A stretch of 64,000 bases of DNA from JALZAQ01 sp038253885 (GTDB taxonomy: Bacteria > Gemmatimonadota > Gemmatimonadetes > Gemmatimonadales > Gemmatimonadaceae), in assembly GCA_038253885.1 (NCBI GenBank), contig JBBSGP010000001.1:1-64000 (forward strand), written 5' to 3'. A program made the translations under genes and the position numbers. The notes under the pieces were generated by a model. That model worked only from the letters and a program-made list of their open reading frames with translations, was not told where the DNA came from and did not search any database. Below, in pieces: positions 15,229-23,975 of the stretch; the stretch's first letter is position 1; each line of letters starts with the position of its first letter.

Positions 15229-16473
15229 GTGCCCCCAACACGCGCACTCGCTTCCGGAAACATCGTGCATACTCAGGGCTCGGCTCGCGACATCGTCTTT
15301 CTCTCGGGCGTTCGAACGCCCTTTGGCACGTTTGGCGGGACGCTCAAGGACTTCAGCGCCGTCGACCTCACCGTTCACGCCGCCACCGCCGCGCTCGAGC
15401 GGTCGGGTGTCGAGCCGGGCGAAGTGCAGCACTCCGTCTTCGGCAACGTCCTGCAGTCCACAGCGGACACGATCTACTTCGCGCGCCACGTCGGCTTGCG
15501 CTCCGGCTTGCCGAAGGAGGTGCCGGGGCTCACGGTAAATCGGCTCTGCGGCTCGGGCTTCCAGGCGGTCGTGAGCGGCGCGATGGAGATTCTGCTCGGC
15601 GAGGCCGAAGTCTGTCTCGTCGGCGGAGGGGAGTCCATGTCACAGGCGCCGCACGTCGCTCGCGGGCTTCGCTGGGGCACGCCGCTCGGAAAGAACCCGC
15701 CGCTCGAGGACTCGCTCTGGGAATCGCTGCGTGACCCGGTGGCCGGCTGCACGATGGCCGAGACGGCGGAGAATCTGGCCGACCAGTACCATCTCGACCG
15801 CGGTTGCGTGGACGCCTTCGCGCTGCGCTCACAACAGCTCGCTCGTGATGCGTGGGCCGCCGGGGCGTTCCGGGATGAAGTCGTCTGCATCCAGGTCAAG
15901 AATCCAAAGACGCGGCAGATGGAGGAGTTCGGGCGCGATGAGCACATGCGGCCGGACACCACCGCCGCGGCGTTGGAGAAGCTCAAGCCGGTCTTTCGCC
16001 AGAACGGCGTCGTCACGGCGGGCAATGCATCGGGAATCGGCGATGGAGCCGGGGCTCTGGTCATCTCGAGCGCCGATTTCGCGCGGAAGAAGGGTCGCCA
16101 GCCCCTCGCCCGGCTCGTGTCGTGGGGAACGGCCGGGGTGGATCCGAAGATCATGGGAATCGGGCCCGTGCCGGCGACGCGTATCGCGCTCGAGAAGGCC
16201 GGGATGACGCTCGATCAGATGGACCTGATCGAGGTGAACGAAGCTTTCGCTCCGCAGGCGTGCGCCGTGGAGCGCGAGCTCGGCATCGACCGGCAGAAGC
16301 TCAACACCGAGGGAGGCGCGATCGCGCTCAGCCACCCTCTCGCCGCCTCGGGCGCGCGCATCACCGCGCATCTGATCCATGCGCTCCGTCGCTCGGGCAA
16401 GCGCTACGGACTCGGCAGCGCCTGCATCGGCGGCGGTCAGGGCATCGCCCTGATCGTGGAATCGCTCAGCTAA
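15229..16473 (+). CDS. Acetyl-CoA C-acyltransferase (thiolase)
   Basis: About 414 residues from GTG at 15229; GTG at 15265 is an alternative start. Both thiolase cysteines are present, the nucleophile in VNRLCGSGFQAV (about Cys107) and the second in SACIGGGQG, with the active-site His in IALSHPLAASGAR and the NEAFAPQ motif. It cleaves 3-ketoacyl-CoA or condenses two acyl-CoAs. The 3-hydroxyacyl-CoA dehydrogenase at 18577 and FAD-linked oxidase at 19981 lie on the same strand, suggesting a short-chain acyl-CoA pathway (beta-oxidation or the route to hydroxybutyryl-CoA). Confidence 0.93.
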   Translation: MPPTRALASGNIVHTQGSARDIVFLSGVRTPFGTFGGTLKDFSAVDLTVHAATAALERSGVEPGEVQHSVFGNVLQSTADTIYFARHVGLRSGLPKEVPGLTVNRLCGSGFQAVVSGAMEILLGEAEVCLVGGGESMSQAPHVARGLRWGTPLGKNPPLEDSLWESLRDPVAGCTMAETAENLADQYHLDRGCVDAFALRSQQLARDAWAAGAFRDEVVCIQVKNPKTRQMEEFGRDEHMRPDTTAAALEKLKPVFRQNGVVTAGNASGIGDGAGALVISSADFARKKGRQPLARLVSWGTAGVDPKIMGIGPVPATRIALEKAGMTLDQMDLIEVNEAFAPQACAVERELGIDRQKLNTEGGAIALSHPLAASGARITAHLIHALRRSGKRYGLGSACIGGGQGIALIVESLS

Positions 16474-16499
16474 TCACCGCCCAGACGAAGAGAGGTGTC

Positions 16500-17660
16500 A
16501 TGATTTCTCTGGCTACATGCCGCGCGCGGCGCGGAGCCGTTGCCGCCCTGGCCGTCCTGCTCGCCGGCTGTGCCAGCGGTGGGGGTGGCGGCGGCGGTGG
16601 CGCGGGCAGCGCACCCCAGCCGGGAGGTGCAGCCACGCCGGTCGGCTCACCGGAATCAGCTCAGCCGAGCCGGATCAACTCGCCGTGGCCTCTCAAGACG
16701 CGCGAGCACGTGGATCTCTGGCTTCACGCTTTCGCTCTGGTTCAGGAGGACACGACCCGCGTTCCGCTGTTCGCGCGCGGCTACCGGGATCAGATGACGG
16801 TACTCAAGAACCGCGGAAGCGTCCTGACGCAGCTCGACGTGAACCGGAACAAGCTCCGGGCCCGCTTCGCCGTGAATCGGGCGCTGACGAACGCGCATTT
16901 CCTCGCGCTCTATTTCGGGAGCTGGGACGAGCTGGATCAGGCGATCCAGATCTTCCTCGACGCCAACGGCGACCCGCGCAACGCCCGCTCGCAGCAGAAT
17001 CAGGTCATCATCCAGATCTTCGCCGGCACGTTCCAGACGTCGGCGGATCGCGATTGGCTGCGTCTGTTCTCGCAGTCGGTGAGGGACGAGCAGCAGAAGT
17101 TCTACCACCAGTACTGGATCCAGCGCCAGCGCGAGCTCACCCCGGTCTTCGTGCGAGTCGATTCACTGTGGGAGCAGTCGTATCTGCCGAAGCTGCGCGG
17201 CTTTCTCAATAACACCCAGCTGGCCGCCGGGAGCTTCACCCTCTCGCTGCCTCTCGACGGAGAGGGCCGCACGATCACCGACAGCAAGCAGCAGAACATC
17301 ATCGTCACGTCGTTTCCTTCGGCTCGGGAGAACGCCGTGGAGGCGATCTACGTGTTCGCGCACGAGGCCATCGGCAACCTGGCTGGCCAGGCGGTGAACG
17401 ACAACACGACGCCGACCGAGAAGCGCGAAGGGGCGAGCGATCGCTACACCAGCGCCGCGCAGGTGGTGGGAGGAGCGCTGCTTTTGCGTCGCGCCCTGCC
17501 GGATCTCGCCGATGGCTACGCCCGCTATTACCTGCGCTCCGCCAACATCGCCGACGGCGGCGGTGATCTCCTGGCAGCGCTGGAGCGCGCCTTCCCCCTT
17601 CCCGAGGCGATTCGCGCCGCGATGTCCCGCCAGCTGGACGTCGTGCTCGGAGGGATCTAG
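16500..17660 (+). CDS. Lipoprotein of unknown function
   Basis: 386 residues. ATG at 16500 follows AGAGAGG and starts a lipoprotein signal peptide with lipobox LLAGC (Cys24), then a Gly run and a Pro/Ala linker. The remaining ~320 residues are soluble and mostly helical. A segment VFAHEAIGNLAGQAV has a His-Glu pair, but no HExxH, so I do not call a protease. It would be anchored in the outer or inner membrane. I do not recognise the family. Confidence 0.75.
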   Translation: MISLATCRARRGAVAALAVLLAGCASGGGGGGGGAGSAPQPGGAATPVGSPESAQPSRINSPWPLKTREHVDLWLHAFALVQEDTTRVPLFARGYRDQMTVLKNRGSVLTQLDVNRNKLRARFAVNRALTNAHFLALYFGSWDELDQAIQIFLDANGDPRNARSQQNQVIIQIFAGTFQTSADRDWLRLFSQSVRDEQQKFYHQYWIQRQRELTPVFVRVDSLWEQSYLPKLRGFLNNTQLAAGSFTLSLPLDGEGRTITDSKQQNIIVTSFPSARENAVEAIYVFAHEAIGNLAGQAVNDNTTPTEKREGASDRYTSAAQVVGGALLLRRALPDLADGYARYYLRSANIADGGGDLLAALERAFPLPEAIRAAMSRQLDVVLGGI

Positions 17661-17669
17661 CTGACAGCC

Positions 17670-18536
17670 GTGCTCGACGATCGCCCCACCCCCACCCCCC
17701 CGGCAGCGCCGACCACTTCGCCGGCCGAGGTCGCGGCCACGTCAGCTCCCGCTCCCATGCCGATCGAGAGGGCGGCATTGGATCGCGTGCTCGCGCGCGC
17801 GGCCCAGCTCCAGGCAGTCGAGAGTGATCCGGGAGAGCCAGTGCTCACGGAATCGCAGCTACTCGAGGTCGGGCGCGAGGTGGGGCTGGCCGACCGACAC
17901 ATCCGCCAGGCGCTGGCGGAAGAGCGCACGCGCGTCGCGGTTCCCGAGGAGAGCGGCGTGGCGGCGCGGCTCTTCGGTCCGGCGACCGTGTACGCCACGC
18001 GAACCGTACCCGGAACGGCTCAGACAGTGCTGGCGACGCTCGACGAATGGATGCGGCGCGAGGAGTGTCTGTCGGTGAAGCGGCGGTTCGCCGACAGGAT
18101 TCTGTGGGAGCCGCGGCCAGGGCTCTTCTCGGAGATGAGGCGGAGGCTCAAGGTCGGCGGGCGTGGCTACCATCTCTCTCGCGCTCAGGAAGTGGCGGCC
18201 ACCACGATCGTGGTGGATCGCGAGCGCGTGCTGGTGCGGCTGGAAGCCGATCTCTCCAACGTTCGCCAGCAGCACGTCCTGGGTGGAGGCGTCACCGCGG
18301 CCACTGGCGTGTTCACCACCGGCGTGGGGATCACCATCGGCGTCGCCGCCGCGGTGGCGGTGCTCCCGGCCGCGGCGGCGATCGTGGCTGGCTATCTCAT
18401 CTCGCGGCGGCATGGCCCTACCGTCACGCGCGCGCAACTGGCGCTCGAGCAGGTGCTCGATCGGCTGGAGCGCGGAGAGATTCCCCGCTCCCCTCTCCTC
18501 TCCGCCCTCGACGCGACGGCGCGCCTGATCACCTGA
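17670..18536 (+). CDS. Hypothetical membrane-associated protein
   Basis: 288 residues from GTG at 17670, 9 nt after the preceding lipoprotein gene. A Pro/Thr/Ala-rich start is followed by a helical segment (ALDRVLARAAQLQ, then LTESQLLEVGREVGLADRHIRQAL) resembling short N-terminal domains often seen on Gemmatimonadota and Myxococcota membrane proteins. Near residues 205-245 is a Gly/Ala/Val hydrophobic hairpin (TAATGVFTTGVGITIGVAAA and onward), probably two transmembrane helices. No catalytic motif was seen. Confidence 0.7.
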   Translation: MLDDRPTPTPPAAPTTSPAEVAATSAPAPMPIERAALDRVLARAAQLQAVESDPGEPVLTESQLLEVGREVGLADRHIRQALAEERTRVAVPEESGVAARLFGPATVYATRTVPGTAQTVLATLDEWMRREECLSVKRRFADRILWEPRPGLFSEMRRRLKVGGRGYHLSRAQEVAATTIVVDRERVLVRLEADLSNVRQQHVLGGGVTAATGVFTTGVGITIGVAAAVAVLPAAAAIVAGYLISRRHGPTVTRAQLALEQVLDRLERGEIPRSPLLSALDATARLIT

Positions 18537-18576
18537 CGTCCGCTTTGGACGTTCCACACCGACACCGACACCAACC

Positions 18577-19464
18577 ATGCCCGACATCCAATCCGTAGGC
18601 GTCCTCGGCGCCGGCCTCATGGGCTCCGGCATCGCCCAGGTGGCCGCTCAGGCGGGCTTCGTCACGATCGTGCGTGAGGTCTCAGACGCCGTCGGGCAGC
18701 GTGGACGAGCGGCGATCGAGAAGCAGCTGGGAAAAGCGGTGGAAAAGGGGAAGATCACCGCCGACCAGAAGGAGGCCACGCTCGGCCGGCTCAGCTTCAC
18801 GACGGCCGTCGCGGAGCTCGCCCGCTGCGATATCGTGATCGAGGCGGTAATCGAGGACCTCGAGGTCAAGAACTCCATGTGGAAGGAGCTGGATGGGCTC
18901 TGCCCCGCTCACACAATCCTGGCGTCCAACACGTCCAGCCTCACCATCGCGGCGATGGCAGCGGCGACCGCCCGCCCCGACCGGATGGTCGGGCTGCACT
19001 TCTTCAATCCGGTGCCGGTGATGAAGCTTGTCGAGGTCGTCCGCACCGTGACGACGAGCGACGAGACCTTCGACCGGGCGTTCGAGTTCGCGAGGAAGCT
19101 CGGCAAGGAGCCAATCGCGGCCAAGGACAACTCCGGCTTCGTCGTCAACTTGCTTCTCGTTCCCTACCTGATCGATGCGATCACCCAGCTCGAGCACGGC
19201 GTGGCATCGGTGGAGGACATCGACAAGGGGATGCAGCTCGGCACGGGGCATCCCATGGGCCCGTTCACGCTGCTCGATTTCGTCGGCCTCGACACGACCT
19301 ACAAGATCGCCGAGATCATGTTCGACGAGTACCGCGAGAAGCGCTACGCGCCCCCGCCGCTGCTCAAGAGGATGGTCCTCGCCGGAATGTACGGGCGGAA
19401 GTCGGGCAAGGGCTTCTACGATTACACAGTTGACCCGCCGCGGGTCAACTCGCTGGGAATCTGA
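18577..19464 (+). CDS. 3-hydroxyacyl-CoA (3-hydroxybutyryl-CoA) dehydrogenase
   Basis: 295 residues, the usual length of single-domain-pair Hbd/PaaH enzymes. NAD-binding GVLGAGLMGSGIAQVAA at the N terminus; VIEAVIEDLEVK; SNTSSLTIAAMA; catalytic-His motif GLHFFNPVPVMKLVEVV; C-terminal domain with GFVVNLLLVPYLIDAI and GTGHPMGPFTLLDFVGLD. It interconverts (S)-3-hydroxyacyl-CoA and 3-ketoacyl-CoA with NAD. With the thiolase at 15229 it forms two consecutive steps of beta-oxidation or its reverse. Confidence 0.93.
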   Translation: MPDIQSVGVLGAGLMGSGIAQVAAQAGFVTIVREVSDAVGQRGRAAIEKQLGKAVEKGKITADQKEATLGRLSFTTAVAELARCDIVIEAVIEDLEVKNSMWKELDGLCPAHTILASNTSSLTIAAMAAATARPDRMVGLHFFNPVPVMKLVEVVRTVTTSDETFDRAFEFARKLGKEPIAAKDNSGFVVNLLLVPYLIDAITQLEHGVASVEDIDKGMQLGTGHPMGPFTLLDFVGLDTTYKIAEIMFDEYREKRYAPPPLLKRMVLAGMYGRKSGKGFYDYTVDPPRVNSLGI

Positions 19465-19465
19465 C

Positions 19466-19975
19466 ATGGATCGTCGCGTCGCTCTCCTCGCCCTGTCTCT
19501 CCTCGTGCAAGCGGGCTCGTGCGTTCCGCCCCGGCGGATCGAGGATCCCGTGCCCGGAGCCGTGCAGTTCTCCTTACCCGACTCGGCGCGATACGTTCTC
19601 GATGCGGCCGCCTACGCGATCACCGACGAAGGGTTGTCGATCACGCAGAAGGATCGGACACGCATGCTCGTCGAGAGCGGTTTCGTGGACATCGGCACGC
19701 TGAGGACACGCAACGACCGCTCCGCCTATGTCGGTCCCGAGCGAGTCGTCAAGTTCCGCTTCCGCACGCGCACCACGTTCGGCGCCACCAACCTGATCGG
19801 CGAGGCCGTCTACCGCGTCGATGAGAATGCGGGACGAGCGGGCGAGAGGATGGTTCCCGAAGGCCACGCGGCGCTCGAGGTGCTGACGCGGATGTTCGGG
19901 CGGATCAATGCGCGCCTCAGCGACGAGCGAGTGAAGCGGGCGGCGCCACAGGCGCGCCCGCCGGGCGCGATGTAG
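19466..19975 (+). CDS. Small secreted or lipoprotein, unknown function
   Basis: 169 residues. ATG at 19466, one base after the dehydrogenase stop. A hydrophobic signal (ALLALSLLVQAGSC) ends in Cys19 within a weak lipobox (AGSC). The mature part alternates strand and helix (RYVLDAAAYAITDEGLSI, then RVVKFRFRTRTTFGATNLIG), with no recognised domain. Tight spacing on both sides indicates that it is co-transcribed with the dehydrogenase and the FAD-linked oxidase. Confidence 0.7.
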   Translation: MDRRVALLALSLLVQAGSCVPPRRIEDPVPGAVQFSLPDSARYVLDAAAYAITDEGLSITQKDRTRMLVESGFVDIGTLRTRNDRSAYVGPERVVKFRFRTRTTFGATNLIGEAVYRVDENAGRAGERMVPEGHAALEVLTRMFGRINARLSDERVKRAAPQARPPGAM

Positions 19976-19980
19976 GATAC

Positions 19981-21609
19981 GTGCGGCCGGACGGTTTTCG
20001 CGGCGTCTTCCGCGACGATCTGCTCGCCCGCGCCGCGTATGCCGAGGGCGCGGGGATCGCGCGCTGCATCCCGGCAGCGGTGGCCGTGCCGGCGGACGAG
20101 GATGACGCCGCGACACTGGTGAGGTGGGCCGCGCTCACCGCGACGTCGCTCGTCCCCCGTGGGTCGGGCAGTGGAATGGCTGGCGGCGCCGTCGGCGGCG
20201 GAGTGGTGGTGGACGTGAGCCGCTTCGACTGGATGGATGACGTGGTCGGACAGAGCATCTGGGTCGGCGCCGGCGCTCTTCGTGGCGCGGTGAACGCCAG
20301 GGCCCGCCGCGCTGGCCTGCGCTTTCCGGTCGATCCGTCGAGCGGTGCTTTCTGTACCATCGGCGGCATGACTGCCACCAACGCCGCCGGGGCGCACAGC
20401 CTGCTCTTCGGTGCGATGCGACGCTGGGTGAAGTCCGTCGGCTGCGTATTCGACGATGGCTCGCACGCGATCGTGGAGCGCGGCTCGCCGGCTCCGGTCG
20501 GCATTCCAGCTGTTCGGCGTTTTGTCAGCGACGCACTGCCGGCGATCAGAGGCCAACCGGTGGCGCTCCTCTCCCACGCCGCGGTGAAGAAGGACTCCTC
20601 TGGCTACGCGCTGAGCGAGCTGGCGCGAACCGGGGGGGGAGACCTGGTCGATGTGATCGTGGGGAGCGAGGGGACGCTGGCGCTGATCCTCGGCGTCGAG
20701 CTCGCTCTCGCTCCGATCGCGCCGGCCACGAGCAGCCTCCTCGTCGCCTTTCCGTCTCTCGAGGCGGCGGTGGATGGCGCGCTGCTCGCGCGCGCGGGCC
20801 TCGCCAGCGCGTGTGAGCTGCTCGATCGCACTTTTCTGGAGGTGGTAGCCTCGGCTGCCGACGGACAGAGTCTGGTGCCGGGAGGAGCCGAGGCGGTTCT
20901 GCTGATCGAGGTAGAGGGAGAGAACGCGGGTGAAGCGGCGACGCGCGCCGGCGCTCTGGCGCGGGAGATGAGGCGGGTGGGAGCAACCGAGGTTCGGACG
21001 GCGCTCGAGCCCGACGCCGAAGTGGCGCTCTGGTCGCTGCGTCATGCCGCCAGCCCGATCCTCTCCCGCCTCGACCCGTCGCTCAAGTCCATGCAGTTCA
21101 TCGAGGATGGCGCGCTCCCCCCTGACCTGCTGGCGACCTACGTCCGAGGGGTGCGGCAGGCACTCGCATCGCGGGACATCCGCGGCGTGATCTTCGGCCA
21201 CGCCGGCGACGCACACGTCCACGTCAACCCACTCGTCGATGTTCGACGCAGCGGCTGGCGGCGGAGTGTGATCGATCTCCTGGACGAAGTATCGGAGCTC
21301 ACCGGGCGGCTCGGCGGCACTCTGGCGGGAGAGCACGGAGACGGCCGTGTGCGAACACCGCTGCTCGATCGCACGTGGCCGCGGGAGGCACGGGAGCTGT
21401 TTGCGCTGGTGAAGCGGTGCTTCGACCCCAAGGGAATCTTCAATCCCGGCGTGAAGGTGCCGCTGGAAGGACAGTTGCCGATCGAGGACATCAAGTACGA
21501 CCCCGCGCTGCCTCCTCTCCCGGCGGCTGCTCGCTCCGCTCTGGATCTCGTGGAGCGGGAGCGGCGCTACGATCGCTTCCGTCTGTCGCTGGTGGACGGC
21601 ACGACATAG
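19981..21609 (+). CDS. FAD-linked oxidase (glycolate oxidase GlcD / D-lactate dehydrogenase type)
   Basis: 542 residues, GTG start 6 nt after the preceding gene. N-terminal FAD-binding PCMH domain (SLVPRGSGSGMAGGAVGGGVVVDVSRF; FPVDPSSGAFCTIGGMTATNAAGAHSLLFG) and C-terminal FAD-oxidase domain (FGHAGDAHVHVNPL; GEHGDGRVRTPLL; FDPKGIFNPG). It oxidises a 2-hydroxy acid with FAD. No Fe-S (GlcF-like) domain is fused or adjacent. The usual leading residues before the PCMH domain are short here. Substrate unassigned. Confidence 0.87.
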   Translation: MRPDGFRGVFRDDLLARAAYAEGAGIARCIPAAVAVPADEDDAATLVRWAALTATSLVPRGSGSGMAGGAVGGGVVVDVSRFDWMDDVVGQSIWVGAGALRGAVNARARRAGLRFPVDPSSGAFCTIGGMTATNAAGAHSLLFGAMRRWVKSVGCVFDDGSHAIVERGSPAPVGIPAVRRFVSDALPAIRGQPVALLSHAAVKKDSSGYALSELARTGGGDLVDVIVGSEGTLALILGVELALAPIAPATSSLLVAFPSLEAAVDGALLARAGLASACELLDRTFLEVVASAADGQSLVPGGAEAVLLIEVEGENAGEAATRAGALAREMRRVGATEVRTALEPDAEVALWSLRHAASPILSRLDPSLKSMQFIEDGALPPDLLATYVRGVRQALASRDIRGVIFGHAGDAHVHVNPLVDVRRSGWRRSVIDLLDEVSELTGRLGGTLAGEHGDGRVRTPLLDRTWPREARELFALVKRCFDPKGIFNPGVKVPLEGQLPIEDIKYDPALPPLPAAARSALDLVERERRYDRFRLSLVDGTT

Positions 21610-21673
21610 CTTTGCCGCGGCGCGAGCCCGCAGCCGCCGCCGCACCCTCCCGTCTCATCCGGTTCGTCTCCCA

Positions 21674-22441
21674 ATGCCGCTCTCCCGATCGCAGCTCCAC
21701 TTCGAGCCCAGCGTCTCCCTCCTCGCCCGTCCGCTGTTCGCCGAGCCGGCCCATCTCCCGGTGCATTGGATGGGGGACAGCACGGACGGCGAGCGCCTGG
21801 CGGAGTTCGCCGGTCGGCTCTGCTATATGAGCCAGAAGAATCCGGCCGGCCGGTCGACGCGAGAGTACCTCGAGAACATCAAGCGGCAGGGACACGGTAG
21901 TGTTCTCGAGCACGCCAGCTACTCGCTCCTCCTCGAGGGGGTGAGTCGCTCGCTCACCCACGAGCTGGTGCGCCACCGGGCGGGCTTTGCCTACTCCCAG
22001 CTCTCCCAGCGATACGTCGATGAATCGGCGGCTCATTTCGTGGTGCCTCCGGCGATCATCGGCGATGCCCAGCTGGAGGAGAGCTGGCTGACGCAGATCG
22101 AGTCGGCGCTCGCGAGCTACGTCGCGCTGGTGGAGCGGCTCATGGAGCGCTACGGCTGGGTCGCGGACAAGGTCCATCGCCGCAAGATGGCTCGGGAGGC
22201 AGCTCGAGGGGTGTTGCCGAACTCCACCGAGACGAAGATCGTCATCACCGCGAACGCCCGGGCGTGGCGGACGATGCTCGAGCTGCGCGCGAGCGAGGGC
22301 GCAGAGCTGGAGATCAGACGCGCGGCCGTGTCGGTCCTCCGGCTCCTCATGGCCGAGGCACCGGGTTTCTTCTCCGACTTCGAGTTCTATGAGGGAGAGG
22401 ACCGCCGTGAAGCGGCGCGGATCGGCTACCACAAAGTCTGA
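21674..22441 (+). CDS. thyX: Flavin-dependent thymidylate synthase ThyX
   Basis: 255 residues. The ThyX motif RHRxxxxxxxS is exact (RHRAGFAYSQLSQRYVDES, about residues 100-118), preceded by HGSVLEHASYSL and followed by REAARGVLPNSTETKIVITANARAW-like helices. It makes dTMP from dUMP using methylene-tetrahydrofolate and FADH2/NADPH, in place of ThyA. It follows the oxidase gene by 65 nt. Confidence 0.97.
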   Translation: MPLSRSQLHFEPSVSLLARPLFAEPAHLPVHWMGDSTDGERLAEFAGRLCYMSQKNPAGRSTREYLENIKRQGHGSVLEHASYSLLLEGVSRSLTHELVRHRAGFAYSQLSQRYVDESAAHFVVPPAIIGDAQLEESWLTQIESALASYVALVERLMERYGWVADKVHRRKMAREAARGVLPNSTETKIVITANARAWRTMLELRASEGAELEIRRAAVSVLRLLMAEAPGFFSDFEFYEGEDRREAARIGYHKV

Positions 22442-22499
22442 GTCGGACCGACCGCCGGAATTTTTTCTCGTTTTTTTTTCCGTCAGGACGAAATAATCG

Positions 22500-22528
22500 T
22501 TGCGCGAAAAAATCCAACTTCTTATCTT
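22500..22528 (+). promoter_or_regulatory. Predicted promoter of the ATP-grasp/aminomutase operon
   Basis: TTGCGC (22500-22505), 17-nt spacer, TATCTT (22523-22528), in a 240-bp gap that is AT-rich for this genome and contains T6 and T9 runs at 22461-22479, which may help end thyX transcription. The leader to the ATG at 22685 is about 150 nt. I saw no riboswitch fold in it. Confidence 0.6.
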
Positions 22529-22684
22529 GCGCCCCAGCCTGATTGGCATCGTGCTTGCACACGTCGGATCGAAAGCGACGAGCCGGCGGGAAGACGAAGC
22601 GGATAAGCCGGCTTCCTTCGAGAGAGGAAAGCCGAGCAGAGGCGGATGCCTCGTCGGTGGTCGCCAGCGACCTAGTGGGAGCGG

Positions 22685-23944
22685 ATGACGCAAATCGGAT
22701 TCGCCTACAACGAGAAGCCCGAGCCAGCTGCGGTTCGCGTCGACGACGGAACCGATGCATCACGGTCGGACGAAGAGCCTCCCAGTAAGCGCCGGGACGA
22801 TCGGTCCCGGGCATCCGCATCGCCAGCCGAGCCTGGCGCCGTTGCTGTCTCCACGCCTCTCGCCGCCGGCTCTCGGCGAAATCCGACAGAGGATGAGTTC
22901 GCCGAGTGGGACGACGCCGAGACGATCGCCGCCGTGGAGCGGGCGCTCGCGTCGTGCGGTGAGGTCATCCGCCTCGAGGCCGACCGGGATTTCCCGCAGC
23001 GCCTTCGCGATGCGGCCCCGGACATCGTCTTCAACATCGCCGAGGGGATGCACGGCGTGAACCGGGAAGCCCATGTCCCGGCGATCTGCGAGTTCTTCGG
23101 CATCCCGTACTCCGGCAGCGACCCGTTCAGCCTGTCGCTCTGCCTGGACAAGGCACGCGCGAAGGAGGTGCTCGCCTATCACGGAGTGCCGACGGCGCCG
23201 TTCACTCTGATCCGTTCGCCCGACGAGATCCCGGGGCTGGGGCGGCGTCTTGGACGCCAGCTCAGGTTGCCACTCTTCGTCAAGCCACTGCACGAGGGCT
23301 CGTCGAAGGGAATCACGGAAAGGAATTTTTGCCGCACGCGCCGGGAGCTGGAGGCGCACACCGCCTTCCTCCTCGAGCGCTATCGCCAACCGGTGCTGGT
23401 CGAGGAATACCTGCCGGGCGCGGAGTTCACCTGCGCCATCCTCGGCAACGACCAGGGCGCGGAGCTTCTCCCGATCGTCGGGTTGAACTTCGAGTCCCTG
23501 CCGGAGGGAGCGCTCCCGATGTACGGCTTCGAGGCCAAGTGGCTCTGGGATCGCCCGGAGAATCCACTCGAGATGTTCGTGTGTCCCGCGCGGATCGACG
23601 AGAAGCTGCGACGCCGGATCGAAGAGATCGTGCTCGCCGCCTACCGCGTGCTCGCGTGCCGGGACTGGTCGCGGATCGACGTGCGACTGGACGCGGCCGG
23701 CGTGCCCAACGTGGTGGAAGTGAATCCCCTCCCGGGGATTCTCCCGAATCCCGAGGACAACTCCTGCTTTCCAAAGGCGGCACGCGCGGCCGGGATGAGT
23801 TACGACCAGCTCATCCAAGCGTGTCTGCATCATGCCGCCTCACGGCAGGGCGTCCATCTGGACGCGCTGCCGGGAAGGGCCGCACGCGCGCCGAGCGCGA
23901 GAACGGACGCGCCGGTGCTGCAGCGTGTGGCGGCGGTGGGGTGA
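22685..23944 (+). CDS. D-Ala-D-Ala ligase-like ATP-grasp enzyme (first copy)
   Basis: 419 residues. ATP-grasp ligase of the Ddl family: substrate-side DIVFNIAEGMHGVNREAHVP and FFGIPYSGSDP; ATP-binding RLPLFVKPLHEGSSKGI; VEEYLPGAEFTCAIL; metal-binding RIDVRLDAAGVPNVVEVNPLPG. An unusual ~50-residue charged, low-complexity insert (about 15-68) interrupts the first strand. True Ddl is ~310-360 residues. Probable reaction: ATP-dependent joining of an amino acid to another carboxylate or peptide. Followed 31 nt later by a second ATP-grasp gene and then by an aminomutase, so the substrates may not be D-alanine. Confidence 0.85.
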   Translation: MTQIGFAYNEKPEPAAVRVDDGTDASRSDEEPPSKRRDDRSRASASPAEPGAVAVSTPLAAGSRRNPTEDEFAEWDDAETIAAVERALASCGEVIRLEADRDFPQRLRDAAPDIVFNIAEGMHGVNREAHVPAICEFFGIPYSGSDPFSLSLCLDKARAKEVLAYHGVPTAPFTLIRSPDEIPGLGRRLGRQLRLPLFVKPLHEGSSKGITERNFCRTRRELEAHTAFLLERYRQPVLVEEYLPGAEFTCAILGNDQGAELLPIVGLNFESLPEGALPMYGFEAKWLWDRPENPLEMFVCPARIDEKLRRRIEEIVLAAYRVLACRDWSRIDVRLDAAGVPNVVEVNPLPGILPNPEDNSCFPKAARAAGMSYDQLIQACLHHAASRQGVHLDALPGRAARAPSARTDAPVLQRVAAVG

Positions 23945-23975
23945 GCCCCATCGCCCTCCTCGAGTGGGAGGTCAC

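Noticed and set aside
14065..15489. 474-codon minus-strand open frame opposite the beta-decarboxylating dehydrogenase
   Set aside because: Shadow frame; no motif, and the plus strand encodes a clear enzyme.
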